NCBI GenBank assembly: GCA_036346275.1
Contig: CM070728.1
Location: forward strand, 18,066,723 to 18,130,722
Direction: 5' to 3'
Length of the DNA: 64,000 nt
Origin: Otatea glauca
Lineage: Eukaryota; Streptophyta; Magnoliopsida; Poales; Poaceae
Positions 24,975 to 33,762 of the stretch are shown piece by piece. The notes below the pieces were generated by a model. The model saw only the letters and a list, made by a program, of their open reading frames with translations. It had not been told where the DNA came from and searched no databases. Position 1 is the stretch's first letter. Each line of letters starts with the position of its first letter. Position numbers and translations under genes: made by a program.

Positions 24975-25250
24975 TGACAACATATCTTGTGTAAACCTAC
25001 CTTAAGGTGTCGTTACATATGTAACCCTCAACGTGAACCATCCGATCTAGACCCAACATACGAGATGGAGGTGTGATGGACTTCCCAACCACTTAAGACA
25101 TTTTTGCAAAAAAAAAAACCCTAGACTATATCTTAAGTGGTTGGGGAGTTCACCCTACCTTCATCTCGTGTGTTGAGTTCAGATCGAATGGTTCACGTTG
25201 AGAGTTGCGTGGGAAACACCTTAAGGTGGGTTTACACTAGATATGTTGCT
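24975..25250. mobile_element. Fold-back MITE with long inverted repeats
   Basis: The left arm contains ACAACATATCTTGTGTAAAC, CCTTAAGGTG, CTCAACGTGAACCATCCGAT and CATACGAGATGGAGG. The right arm carries the reverse complement of nearly the same sequence, giving over 100 bp of near-continuous stem around a small A-rich loop near 25110. Fragments of the family recur at 49866-49931 plus 51519-51580 and at about 57145-57200. A target duplication could not be fixed. Confidence 0.7.
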
Positions 25251-25257
25251 TACATTA

Positions 25258-25412
25258 AAATCATATGTGTAGTTTTGTCTCAAAATGTACTTTCATAATA
25301 TTATAATTTTATTAGGTTTTATAAATATATTATAATTAGTGGTCAAAGTTGTGTTTTGGAGATTGTGCCAATATCTTAAACGATAACTATTTGTGACCGG
25401 AGGGAATACTAT
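25258..25412. mobile_element. Truncated Stowaway MITE
   Basis: The right end reads CTATTTGTGACCGGAGGGAA, the inverted form of the grass Stowaway terminus CTCCCTCCGGTCACAAATAG. The body (TTTCATAATATTATAATTTT, ATATATTATAATTAGTGGTC) matches the full copy at 33214-33470 in inverse orientation. The left end is missing, where it abuts the fold-back MITE. Confidence 0.65.
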
Positions 25413-26699
25413 TTAGTGGAAATCTAAGCGCCGGAGATAATGATACTCGCTTCGTAGTAAACTGCACCAATGAGCTATTTTGCCCACCGCCGTGATGAAG
25501 AGCGCAGGTGATCGCTGCCTCTTCAACCTCAACATAGCACAAATAGCGCGCACACTCACAAAAGAGAGGGAAAAAGTATCCACATAGCTACGTGGCACAC
25601 CGCGAAGAGGGAGAGCCAGAGAAGGAGGTGTAGGAGGGGTGGTCAGCGATGAGCTCCCTTGCTCTGGTGAGGAGCAGCAGGACATGCTCACCCTTGCAAT
25701 TGCGGGTGGCCTCCCTGCACAGCTGTAGCACGCTCCAAATTCAAATAATCAAACCAAACAAATCAAACGAAAGAGGGTGAGACATGACAAGATAAACAAG
25801 AGGGGGCGAGTAATCTGTCACTCCGTGTCAGACTTCCTCCCTCCCTCATTATCGCTGCTTGTCCCCATCTCGGCTTCCCAGCAGCTCCACCGTCCAGCCG
25901 AGCGAGCTGCCTACTTTAATACCTTCTAGGTTCTCCCATCGCCTTGCCTCATCTTGCTCTGTGTCTCTCTCGCCTTCTCCATTGCGACTCCTAGCTAGAA
26001 GTCGGTCTCTCTATCGCACTAGAGAGATCGGCATCAGTAAGGAACTCCCCATCTCGCTCTCTGGTTAGGTTGGACCCTGGCCCGATGGATGTAGGAGTGG
26101 CTTGTTTGGTTTAGTGGATGGGCTCTAGAACCTGGCCAGATGGATGCACCTCTCTCTTGGTGTACTGCAAACACTCACCTCTCTCTTTGTCTCTCTGCAC
26201 TTCACCTCTCCCTCTGAGTCACACACTTGGCATTCCATCAGAGTTCCAGCGATATGGAGCCGTTGCTGCCGTTGGGAGTGGTGGCTGGATATGGAAACGT
26301 TGGTGCCACCGTCGCCGTCGGACAGGGGGGTCTCCTAGTCATGAACTTGGTGGTCTCTCTGTTTCCCATTAGGCAGGCAACAGCAGTGTAGACACATCGC
26401 AACCAGTGCTAGCTTCGATGAGGCACACTTTGGTGAGGGTGAGATCCTGGTGCTCAAGAGCGTGGTTTTGGATCATAGCATGTTAATTTTGGTTGCCCCT
26501 TTGACTCATATATCATTTGCATGGATTGCAGGCACAGTCCCACCAACAACAATCAAAACATGCATTTATATAATTGTATTTTTGGATTTTGTACCTGGCA
26601 GTGATACTATATAAAAATGATCTACCAAGCATCAGAGTGGTTTGCAAATTGTTGTAACATATTAACTGTGATGAGACTTTGCTAGCCAAAAGGAGATCA
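25413..26699. other. Mixed sequence, no supported gene
   Basis: Moderately GC-rich sequence with short open frames on both strands (25413-25691 minus, 26118-26372 plus) lacking any recognisable domain. A 45-codon ATG frame at 26254-26391 (MEPLLPLGVVAGYG...) is also of unknown nature. Some of this could belong to the same unidentified gene as the exon-like pieces downstream. Confidence 0.3.
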
Positions 26700-27440
26700 A
26701 ACCTTAAGTGGTCTAATCGTGACAGTTGTTGATTTCTCCGAAGAAAATGGAAGAGAAGTAGTTTCATTAGTTCAAAAGGAAAGCACACAGCTTCATGTAG
26801 ATCCTAGAGTTCTATGTGCCATATTCATTGAGTATGATGTTACTAACGCAGGTACAAGTTTTTTTAGGGGAAGCAGAACATAGTAATTAATATACTTTCA
26901 TACCTACTTTCTCAAGCCACCCTTATTGCTTGTTTATATGTTGAAAATTTTGAAACGACAATTAATATAACATCACAACGCAAGCGTCAATCTCTTTTGC
27001 TCACCATACCTCCTTGACTCTTGAGGACGCTACGGCACCCGCCTAGACGCCATAGCGCCCTGGCACCTCTTAGGTGCCGTGGTCACCGGGTATGCCGTGA
27101 CAACCATGCCTAAAATTCTTTTTATTGTTGTAGTTGTACTATTGGGGTTTATTTTGTCATTGGACACCGGATTACTTGCATTACGGTTTCAGCTGTTAAC
27201 TGAAAGCTAATTTCTCTTGCATTTCATGTTTGCCATGATCTTAAAAGTTACACTGATTTGAAGTGTAGATGCTCTTGCTGCTGCCTTTGGGAAACATGTA
27301 CACATATGGTGGACTAGATTAGTTTACGATGATAGTTCTGATGGAATTAGCACATGGAGGCGCGCTGTACTTGTGAATCTTGTTGCTGTTATTGATGGTA
27401 CTCGCATTGCAGAAGCCTTTCGTCAACTGTTGGAGTAGAA
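26695..27440 (+). pseudogene. Exon-like fragments of an unidentified gene
   Basis: Two stretches look like real coding exons. 26695-26852 reads GDQTLSGLIVTVVDFSEENG, then REVVSLVQKESTQLHVDPRV and LCAIFIEYDVTNA, followed by a GGTACAAG-type donor. 27269-27438 follows a TGAAGTGTAG acceptor and reads DALAAAFGKHVHIWWTRLV, YDDSSDGISTWRRAVLVNLV and IDGTRIAEAFRQLLE-stop. Codon usage and exon/intron-like borders suggest a 3' gene portion. I could not identify the family. A solo LTR is inserted about 50 bp downstream of the stop codon. It may be a living gene with its 5' exons unrecognised upstream. Confidence 0.35.
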
Positions 27441-27490
27441 TTGTCAGATTGGTTTATTCAGTACCAAACTATTTGTAATAACAGCGAGTG

Positions 27491-28349
27491 TGTTGGAAAT
27501 ATTAGGAATTTTCTCAATATTTTAATCCACAGAATTATGTAAATCATGATTAAACAAAGATGCATTTCTTGTTCAAAGCCAAAGGTACTAGATAACAAAT
27601 TATCTATCTCATACGCAAAGACTAATGAACAAGAAATCAGCATGAATAAAACACGGTATAAGTTAATATACCCTTGAGCCGGTACCACCGTTGGCACAGC
27701 GCAGAGCATAACATTCTCGTTCGCCATGACGGTCGAAGTAGACGATCACAGGTTGTCGCAGTGAAGCGTTGGTGCAGTGAAGAGGTTGATGCGGTGCGCG
27801 ACGCGTTGCGATGCGCGATGCGCCTCAGAACACCTTCGAGCGATCGCGTGGTCGCTCCCCAAAAACCCTATCGACCTTCTATCTCGAGCAAGATCTCAAG
27901 AAGGACGAGGTTCCGGAGGCCTGCTCCCTCTGCTACTTGTGCGCGCAAAAACAGAGGCGGTAATGCAAAGGACAGCAGCAGAACAATGGAGTATGCGGAA
28001 GAGTCAAGCAGGTGAAGAAAAGCACAGCCGTGGCTCTCCTTATATAGCCTCGCGACATGCAACTGGCAGGAGCAGGAGTTACCAGCCATCAACTCATGTA
28101 GGTAACTTCACGTCACGTCTCGACTCGCACACGCCTCGGCTCGGCTCGGCGCGCGCGCGCGTGTGGCACAGCCTTTACCCTTTTCCACCTTGCTAATTAA
28201 GAGACACACAACTCAACTATTTAAGTTGGTCAAACCTTCTCTCAATTATCCATATGGTACTAAACCAATTTCATGACTCCTAGTATTCTAATGGGCCTTT
28301 TGGAATTTCTATTAAATTAATTATGGGCCAACCCCATAATAATCTAACA
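27491..28349. mobile_element. Solo LTR
   Basis: Starts TGTTGGAAATATTAGG and ends ATAATCTAACA (TG...CA with short inverted TGTTRG ends). It is flanked by a perfect 5-bp target duplication GAGTG at 27486-27490 and 28350-28354. Length is 859 bp. A TATATAG box-like site occurs near 28041 on the plus strand. No internal domain is present, so it is a solo LTR left by LTR-LTR recombination, probably Copia-type from its TGTTGGAAATAT start. Confidence 0.85.
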
Positions 28350-28575
28350 GAGTGCTGGTCCTGTGTGACGTGTGTTATTTTAGATAAATGATTAGGAAAT
28401 ACATATGATTCCATTTTCTGTTGATCAAGTAGTTTATAAGAAAAGAGGTATTACGTTTCTCTCTCTTTTTTTTTCATTATTGAAAGAAGTTAAGAGGTAA
28501 TACGGTAATAGTTCAGTTGCCATAATAGTGTCTGTCCTTAGTTTTTCCTTGAGATCAGGAAGTAGGATAGAATTT

Positions 28576-28965
28576 GAGCTCTTTTACAGTGGATTAAAAT
28601 CAATATAAGCCGTCCATTCCTTTGAATCTAATGGTTGAAATCAATTAAGATCTAGTTATACTACCACCTATAGTATCGGTAGTAAATTTGAAAGCGGGGT
28701 AAAAGGGTAAAAAATTCCGTCATATTATCTGTTCTTTACGGTAAAACACGTCCTGTGATCCCGATGAATGACGGACGAATGGATAAGAAGTCTTTGAAGA
28801 TCACCAGGTATTCGGTGAATCCAAAATTGTAAACGAATTAGGAAAAATCTAAAATACCCTTGATGAATGGATAGGAAAAATCTAAAATACCCTCGAGAAT
28901 GAATGGTTAGATTTGATTCCTACTACCACTACTTACTACCTATGTAATTCACCGTAAAATTTCTC
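28576..28965. mobile_element. Mutator-like MITE
   Basis: Inverted ends GAGCTCTTTTACAGTGGATT and (reverse complement of the right end) GAGAAATTTTACGGTGAATT. Target duplication TAGAATTT at 28568-28575 and 28966-28973, possibly 9 bp with one mismatch. Length is 390 bp with no coding capacity. Confidence 0.7.
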
Positions 28966-29164
28966 TAGAATTTTGGATCGATGAGGCTTCACAAATGAGG
29001 CTTGCATTACATTATTCATGGATTTTGAATTCTTCATCTGGCACTAATTTAAAAGATAATGTCAATTGTCAGACAGGTTATTTTTATTTACTCCCTGCAA
29101 ACGGCACATGTATACTACTTATGGTTGGATTTATTCACCACAGACTCAAATAATGCGATCCTAG

Positions 29165-29848
29165 CAGTGTTACCGGGACACGCGAGTCTGAAGTATTTTT
29201 GTCGTGTTGACATGTATCCCCGTGTCGACGCGCGTCGGACACTCGCTGACACACATCGAACACCCTTAGCAATGTCCTAGATGAATGAAAAAGAGACTAG
29301 ATGGGAAAGAGCTACGCTGGCTCGACATCCCCTGTTCGTGACCATGACTAGGAAAAGCAAAGCTGGAGGAAGACTAGAAGAAAGAAAGAATGATTGTTCT
29401 CCTTCTCTGCTATGGTCTTATATGGCTTTGGTGGAGGAAGAAGATTAGAAGAAGGGAAGACTTTGAAGGGAAGAAATTATAGAGATAAAGATGTCAGGGA
29501 TGGGATGGGAACATGCTCATATGGGCTTAGAAAAGAAAAATGTTACATTTGTTTTGTTTACTGCTTTTCATTCTCATAGGTTGAGAGTAGGCAGCCATAT
29601 CAAGGCGAGAGGTGAATCTTCTTTACTAAATATAAATCTTTTGTGCATCAGACCCTCCAACATCAGTGGTGAGAAGCTATTTGAGTATTAATTAGTATTA
29701 TTTACAATATAAAATAAATATATTCATTTTTCTATTATATTAATATATAGTAATCGAATCCTCGAATCCTATTTTTTTAAGTCTCCCGAATCGGACACCC
29801 GAATTCGAGTCGGATTCAGATTCCCGTGTCTGTGTCCAGATAACACTG
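29165..29848. mobile_element. Non-autonomous hAT element (CAGTGTTA family)
   Basis: Ends CAGTGTTACCGGGACAC on the left and GTGTCCAGATAACACTG on the right. Perfect 8-bp target duplication GATCCTAG at 29157-29164 and 29849-29856. Length is 684 bp. Both subterminal regions are rich in GGACAC / GTGTC motifs, a likely transposase-binding pattern. No transposase is encoded. Confidence 0.88.
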
Positions 29849-29879
29849 GATCCTAGAAGAAGTTTGGTGTCATAATAAA

Positions 29880-30667
29880 CTAGATGCAGGGGCGCGGCGC
29901 ACGCCGCGCCAGCCACCGTAAACCGTAAGACAAGCAGTGTAAATCGCGTGAGTTTCGAGGGTCTAACGAGGAAAAATAGACTAATATGTATTTTTTAAAA
30001 GTTTCGGATAAACTTCCGTTTAAAACCAACGTGCTAAAAATGAACCACGGAAGCTCCGGAGGGCTTGCGGAAAAATCAGATCGCCTCTCCGTAAAAAATG
30101 GGGCGACAAAAAACAAACGAAAGAAGTCTCGGGGATCTTTTAGCAAAAAAATAGATTATTCCGTAACTTTAGGAAATTTTCGTCATTCACACGGAAAAAG
30201 GGCTTGTATGTAACTCTATAAATCTGTGGTTGGCATTTTCACAAAAAAGCAGAATTTTTTATGGCCTCTTCGCGAAAAAAGAAATTATGTAAATCCATGG
30301 GACATTTTCATAAGAAAAAAGAAATTTTTAGGGCTTTTCCGCGAAAAAAAGGATTAGTATGCAATTTTATAATTACTTGAGGGCATTTTCACAAAAAAAC
30401 AGCGCCACGCGTCGCGTGGCAAAAATCACGCCGGGGTGCTCCGCACGCGCGAGCAGGCGGAGTCGAAAGCGCGCCGCGGGTCTCTCAACAAAGAACGTTA
30501 ACGCTGCGCTACGCACGCGATACGTCCGAGAGAGGAGAAGAAAATACTTAAGCCGTATTCACGCGTTAGCAAAGCGGCGACGCGGCACGACAGCACGCGG
30601 CCACATAGGCCCAAAATCGACGTGGCCGCGACGCCGAAAAGCTGCGGGGTTTAATACATGTAGTATA
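29880..30667 (-). mobile_element. Helitron-like element, minus orientation
   Basis: The left end reads A then CTAGATGCAGGGGCGCGGCG, followed by CACGCCGCGCC, which on the minus strand is a GC hairpin ending in CTAG before a T, as in Helitrons. The right end (TTTAATACATGTAGTATA) resembles the reversed TATACTAC...ATTAAA Helitron 5' end, though the terminal TC is not preserved. The interior has GGCTTTTCCGCGAAAAAA-type periodic sequence similar to the elements at 48600-54345, and a GC-rich patch at 30400-30640. Boundaries are approximate. Confidence 0.5.
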
Positions 30668-30792
30668 TTGGTTCAGTTGCTAGCATATATCCTATGCATT
30701 ACGAACCCGCGTATTGTGGGACAAAAGGTGTGCACTCTCTTGATATATTAAAATATGTATTTAAATGGTAGCATTTTTTAAAACAGGAATAC

Positions 30793-30808
30793 TGAACGGT
30801 ATACCGTT
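30793..30808. repeat. Perfect 16-bp palindrome GAACGGTATACCGTTC
   Basis: Self-complementary over all 16 bases. Related quasi-palindromes with the same ACCGTTGG core lie at 31670-31702 and 32546-32576, so the motif marks the edges of the PGDH-fragment and GAAACTT-array segments. Confidence 0.85.
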
Positions 30809-30809
30809 C

Positions 30810-31205
30810 TTAGCTTTTTATACGGTAGGCTGGGGTGGTGACGGTAGGGGCCATGTCCTGCGTCACCCGCGTCGTGTTACGCACCACTAGCGCGTCGACG
30901 AGTGACACCTTGGTGCACAGCTCCTCCGCCGTGAGCTCGTACGCGCAGTCCACGTTCACGAACGCCCGCAGCAGCTCCAGCCCCGCGGACCCCAGCTTCT
31001 CCGTCACCAGCACCATCGGCTGCCCCACCGTAGCCGCGAACCTGGACCTGGTTGCTGGGGACGGGTCCGCGGCGAGGCTAGCGCGGAGGCGCCCCCGACG
31101 GAGCGGGAAGCCACACGGTGTCAAGGTTCCAGTGGGCTTAGGAACTGCAGCGGCAGCCGTGGGCTGCGCGGTGAGGAGGCGACGAAGTGGCATCGCTAGG
31201 GCCAT
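30810..31205 (-). pseudogene. PGDH: Transposed first exon of D-3-phosphoglycerate dehydrogenase
   Basis: A single minus-strand open frame of 131 residues from the ATG at 31205. Residues 1-60 look like a plastid transit peptide (MALAMPLRRLLTAQP..., rich in Ala, Arg, Ser). They are followed by VLVTEKLGSAGLELLRAF, VNVDCAYELTAEEL and KVSLVDALVVRNTTRVTQDM, the N-terminal beginning of the plastid serine-biosynthesis enzyme PGDH. Similarity stops at TRVTQDM, close to where the Rossmann fold continues in the real enzyme. The frame then runs into APTVTTPAYRIKS and the palindrome at 30793. The catalytic and NAD-binding domains are absent, so it is a captured or truncated exon. Immediately upstream (31240 on) lies the GAAACTT array. 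Confidence 0.8.
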
Positions 31206-31239
31206 GGCGCAGTGTGTGCGTGATCGGTGAGGGGTGAAG

Positions 31240-32560
31240 TGGAATCTGGATCTGGTCTGTTTATTCAAGTGCTTTGCGTATGTTGTGATAGGTGTCACCT
31301 CGTTTGTGAAACTTGTATGAATGTTGATTTGAAACTTGAAGTGTCCATAAAACTTGCTGAAACATGACATTTTCAAACTTGAAACTAGTTAAAACTTGCT
31401 AAAACATGGTATTTTGAAGATTGAAGCATCCATGAAACTTACTGAAACTTGCTAAGATATGGCATTTTCAAAGATGAAACTAGTTGAAACTTGCTAAAAC
31501 ATGGCATTTTGAAACTTGAAGCATCCATGAAACTTGTTGAAGCATGTTATTTTCAAAACATCACGAAACATCATGAAATATCATAAAACTTATCCGTAAA
31601 ATATCACGAAACATCATTAAACTTATCCATGAAATATCATGAAACTTATCTGTGAAACCTAGTGAAACATGTTATACCGTTGGAAGTGATTCCCAACGGT
31701 ATAGCGTTGGATAGTAGCTCTCGACGGGGAAACCGTAGCTTCTAGATGCGTGAAAGGCCGTCTCGCGTGGGAATGAAGGTACGGAAGAAGGCTTCTGTAA
31801 AAAAAGAGCGGTACTACTGTTTAAGTTTTCCAAGGTTTCATGAGTTCACGGCTAAGTTTCACAACATTTCACATATAAGTTTCATAAGGTTTCACGTATA
31901 AGTTTCACGATGTTTCATAAGTTACAATAGGTATTAGTATCATAACTTTTCACGGATAAGTTTCATGACGTTCCATGAACGTTTCATTAAAGTTTCACGA
32001 CGTTTCACGGACATATTTCACGTTTTCACATGAAACATATCTGTTAAATTATGTTTTGACAAAACTAAAACTTATAAAACTTATAAGTACACTACGAAAC
32101 TTGGTGAAACTTAACTATGAAACAACATGAAACCTATCTATGAAATGTTGTGAAACTCCTGAATCAATTAATAACCTGAAATATGCTCCGAAACCTGTGA
32201 AACATGCTCTGAAACTTATTGAACTCATGGGTTGAAACTTGATGAAACTTAAATATTCACCGAAACATGAAACTTTTCAAACGTTCTATTGAAACTTGGC
32301 ATAACACGCATGGAACTTACTGAAACTCGCCGAAACATGAATGAAACTTGCTGAAACTTCTGGAATACACATGTAATTTGCATAAACTTACCGAAACATG
32401 AATGAATATTTTGTTGGAAACTTCTTTTGAAATTTGATGAAATATGCATAAAATATGAAACTTATAAGTACACTACAAAACCTGGTGAAACTCAACTGTG
32501 AAACAACATGAAACCTAGTTGCGAAACTTAGCTGTGAAACATGTTATAACGTTGGAATCA
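31240..32560. repeat. GAAACTT-type degenerate array with an inverted middle block
   Basis: About 1.3 kb made mainly of short degenerate units such as TGAAACTTGCTGAAACATG. In 31300-31680 and 32095-32540 the units read GAAACTT on the plus strand. In 31805-32040 they read AAGTTTCA, so the middle block is inverted. A ~135-bp higher-order copy (CATCCATGAAACTT, ACATGGCATTTT) occurs at 31375-31560. No transposase or ORF is supported; apparent frames on both strands are translations of the repeat. Confidence 0.8.
31670..31702. repeat. Quasi-palindrome, TACCGTTGGAA / TTCCCAACGGTA
   Basis: An 11-bp arm and its near-perfect inverse separated by about 4 bp, at the right edge of the first GAAACTT block. 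Confidence 0.7.
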
Positions 32561-32576
32561 ATTCCAACGGTACAGC
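32546..32576. repeat. Quasi-palindrome, CGTTGGAAT / ATTCCAACG
   Basis: Arms CGTTGGAAT and ATTCCAACG separated by a 2-bp loop, closing the right edge of the GAAACTT region. It shares its core with the palindrome at 31670-31702. Just outside, TAGTACCACTCTTTTT is the inverse of AAAAAGAGCGGTACTA near 31800, suggesting inverted ends of an element spanning about 31799-32602. Confidence 0.6.
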
Positions 32577-32788
32577 GTGCACTAGTACCACTCTTTTTAA
32601 AATGTGTGCATTGTGATGTGGTAAGTAACTGAGCTACATTTTTCAAAGAAAAATGAAGATAAATACTTAAGCTGGTATTGAAATGACAAAAGGTTCTGAA
32701 AACTGTCCTGCGCTGTTTGGGAGAGGTTTTAAAAAATTCTTCCATTTCTCTCCAAGAAGGCATACAACAACGCCAGAGAGCATTTCAC

Positions 32789-33059
32789 AGAATTATTTTT
32801 TTAATGAAAAATTATAAAAATAATATACAAAATTAAAAAATTACAAATATACACATCTGTCGCTATTTCAAATAGCGAAAGAGAGCTACGCACGTTAGCG
32901 ACAGAGTCTCTGTCGCCGTTTCAATTGGCGACAGAGTCTCTGTCGCCGTTTCAATTAGCAACAGAGACCTGTCACTAATTCAAATAGCGACAGAGGTGCA
33001 TATTTGTGATTTTTTAATTCGGTATATTATTTCTGTAATTTTTATTAAAAAAACAATTC
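32789..33059. mobile_element. Mutator-like fold-back MITE with internal GCGACAGAG tandem repeat
   Basis: Inverted ends of roughly 80 bp (left AGAATTATTTTTTTAATGAA..., right ...TTATTAAAAAAACAATTC). Perfect 9-bp target duplication GCATTTCAC at 32780-32788 and 33060-33068. The core holds about three ~31-bp units with GCGACAGAGTCTCTGTCGCC. The 9-bp duplication indicates the Mutator superfamily. Confidence 0.88.
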
Positions 33060-33213
33060 GCATTTCACGCATAGTTTTTTTGGTTCTTTCCTGTCGTAGT
33101 CTCAGCGCTAGTTGCTTCTCTCTCATCCGGCTGGGCCCGGCTTTGTTTGAGGCTGTTTTAAGCCCCTTTTTTTCTGCTGTAATGACATATAAGGTACACG
33201 CTGCTAAAAAATA

Positions 33214-33470
33214 CTCCCTCCGGTCACAAATAGTTATCGTTTTGGACATCGATATGATTCTTAAAACTCAACTTTAACCACTAATCTCTATTATAATATA
33301 TTTAAAAAATCTAATAAAATTATAATATTATGAAAGTACTTTTCGAGACAAATCTACACATATGATTTTCATACGTACAATCTAAATATTTAAAAAACAT
33401 ATTGATAGCTAAAAATTTAAAAGTTTAACTGCTTATCCAAACCGACGAGTTTTTTTTTAACCGGAGGCAG
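33214..33470. mobile_element. Stowaway MITE
   Basis: Ends CTCCCTCCGGTCACAAATAG on the left and ACCGGAGGCAG on the right, with TA dinucleotide target duplications at 33212-33213 and 33471-33472. Length is 257 bp, with the AT-rich palindromic body typical of Tc1/Mariner-derived Stowaway elements. Related pieces are at 25258-25412 and 49698-49821. Confidence 0.88.
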
Positions 33471-33762
33471 TAGTAATTAATGTGCTTAAAAGTTGTCACG
33501 TCTTTACTACAATAGATACGCGTACCATTTGCAAATAGAGACAAATGCACTTGTCAAATTTTGGTACTAAGATTCTTTTCGTGTAACTGTTCGAAAAGGG
33601 TTTTTTGCTACATCCCATATATAATTTTTTGATTAATTCCTCATATGTCACTGGAACGATGAGTAGTATATAAGAGATGAGTTTAATTTTTAGTGGCATA
33701 CAAGAAATTGTCTCTAATTCTTTTGCAGTACCCTTGAAATTATGAACACTTTACAATTTCAG

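Noticed and set aside
30835..31230. Plus-strand 131-codon open frame
   Set aside because: Exact antisense of the PGDH-like exon, whose minus-strand frame has clear homology.
31240..32560. Possible telomere- or centromere-type satellite
   Set aside because: Unit GAAACTT is degenerate, changes orientation and is only ~1.3 kb long; it does not match the plant telomere repeat TTTAGGG.
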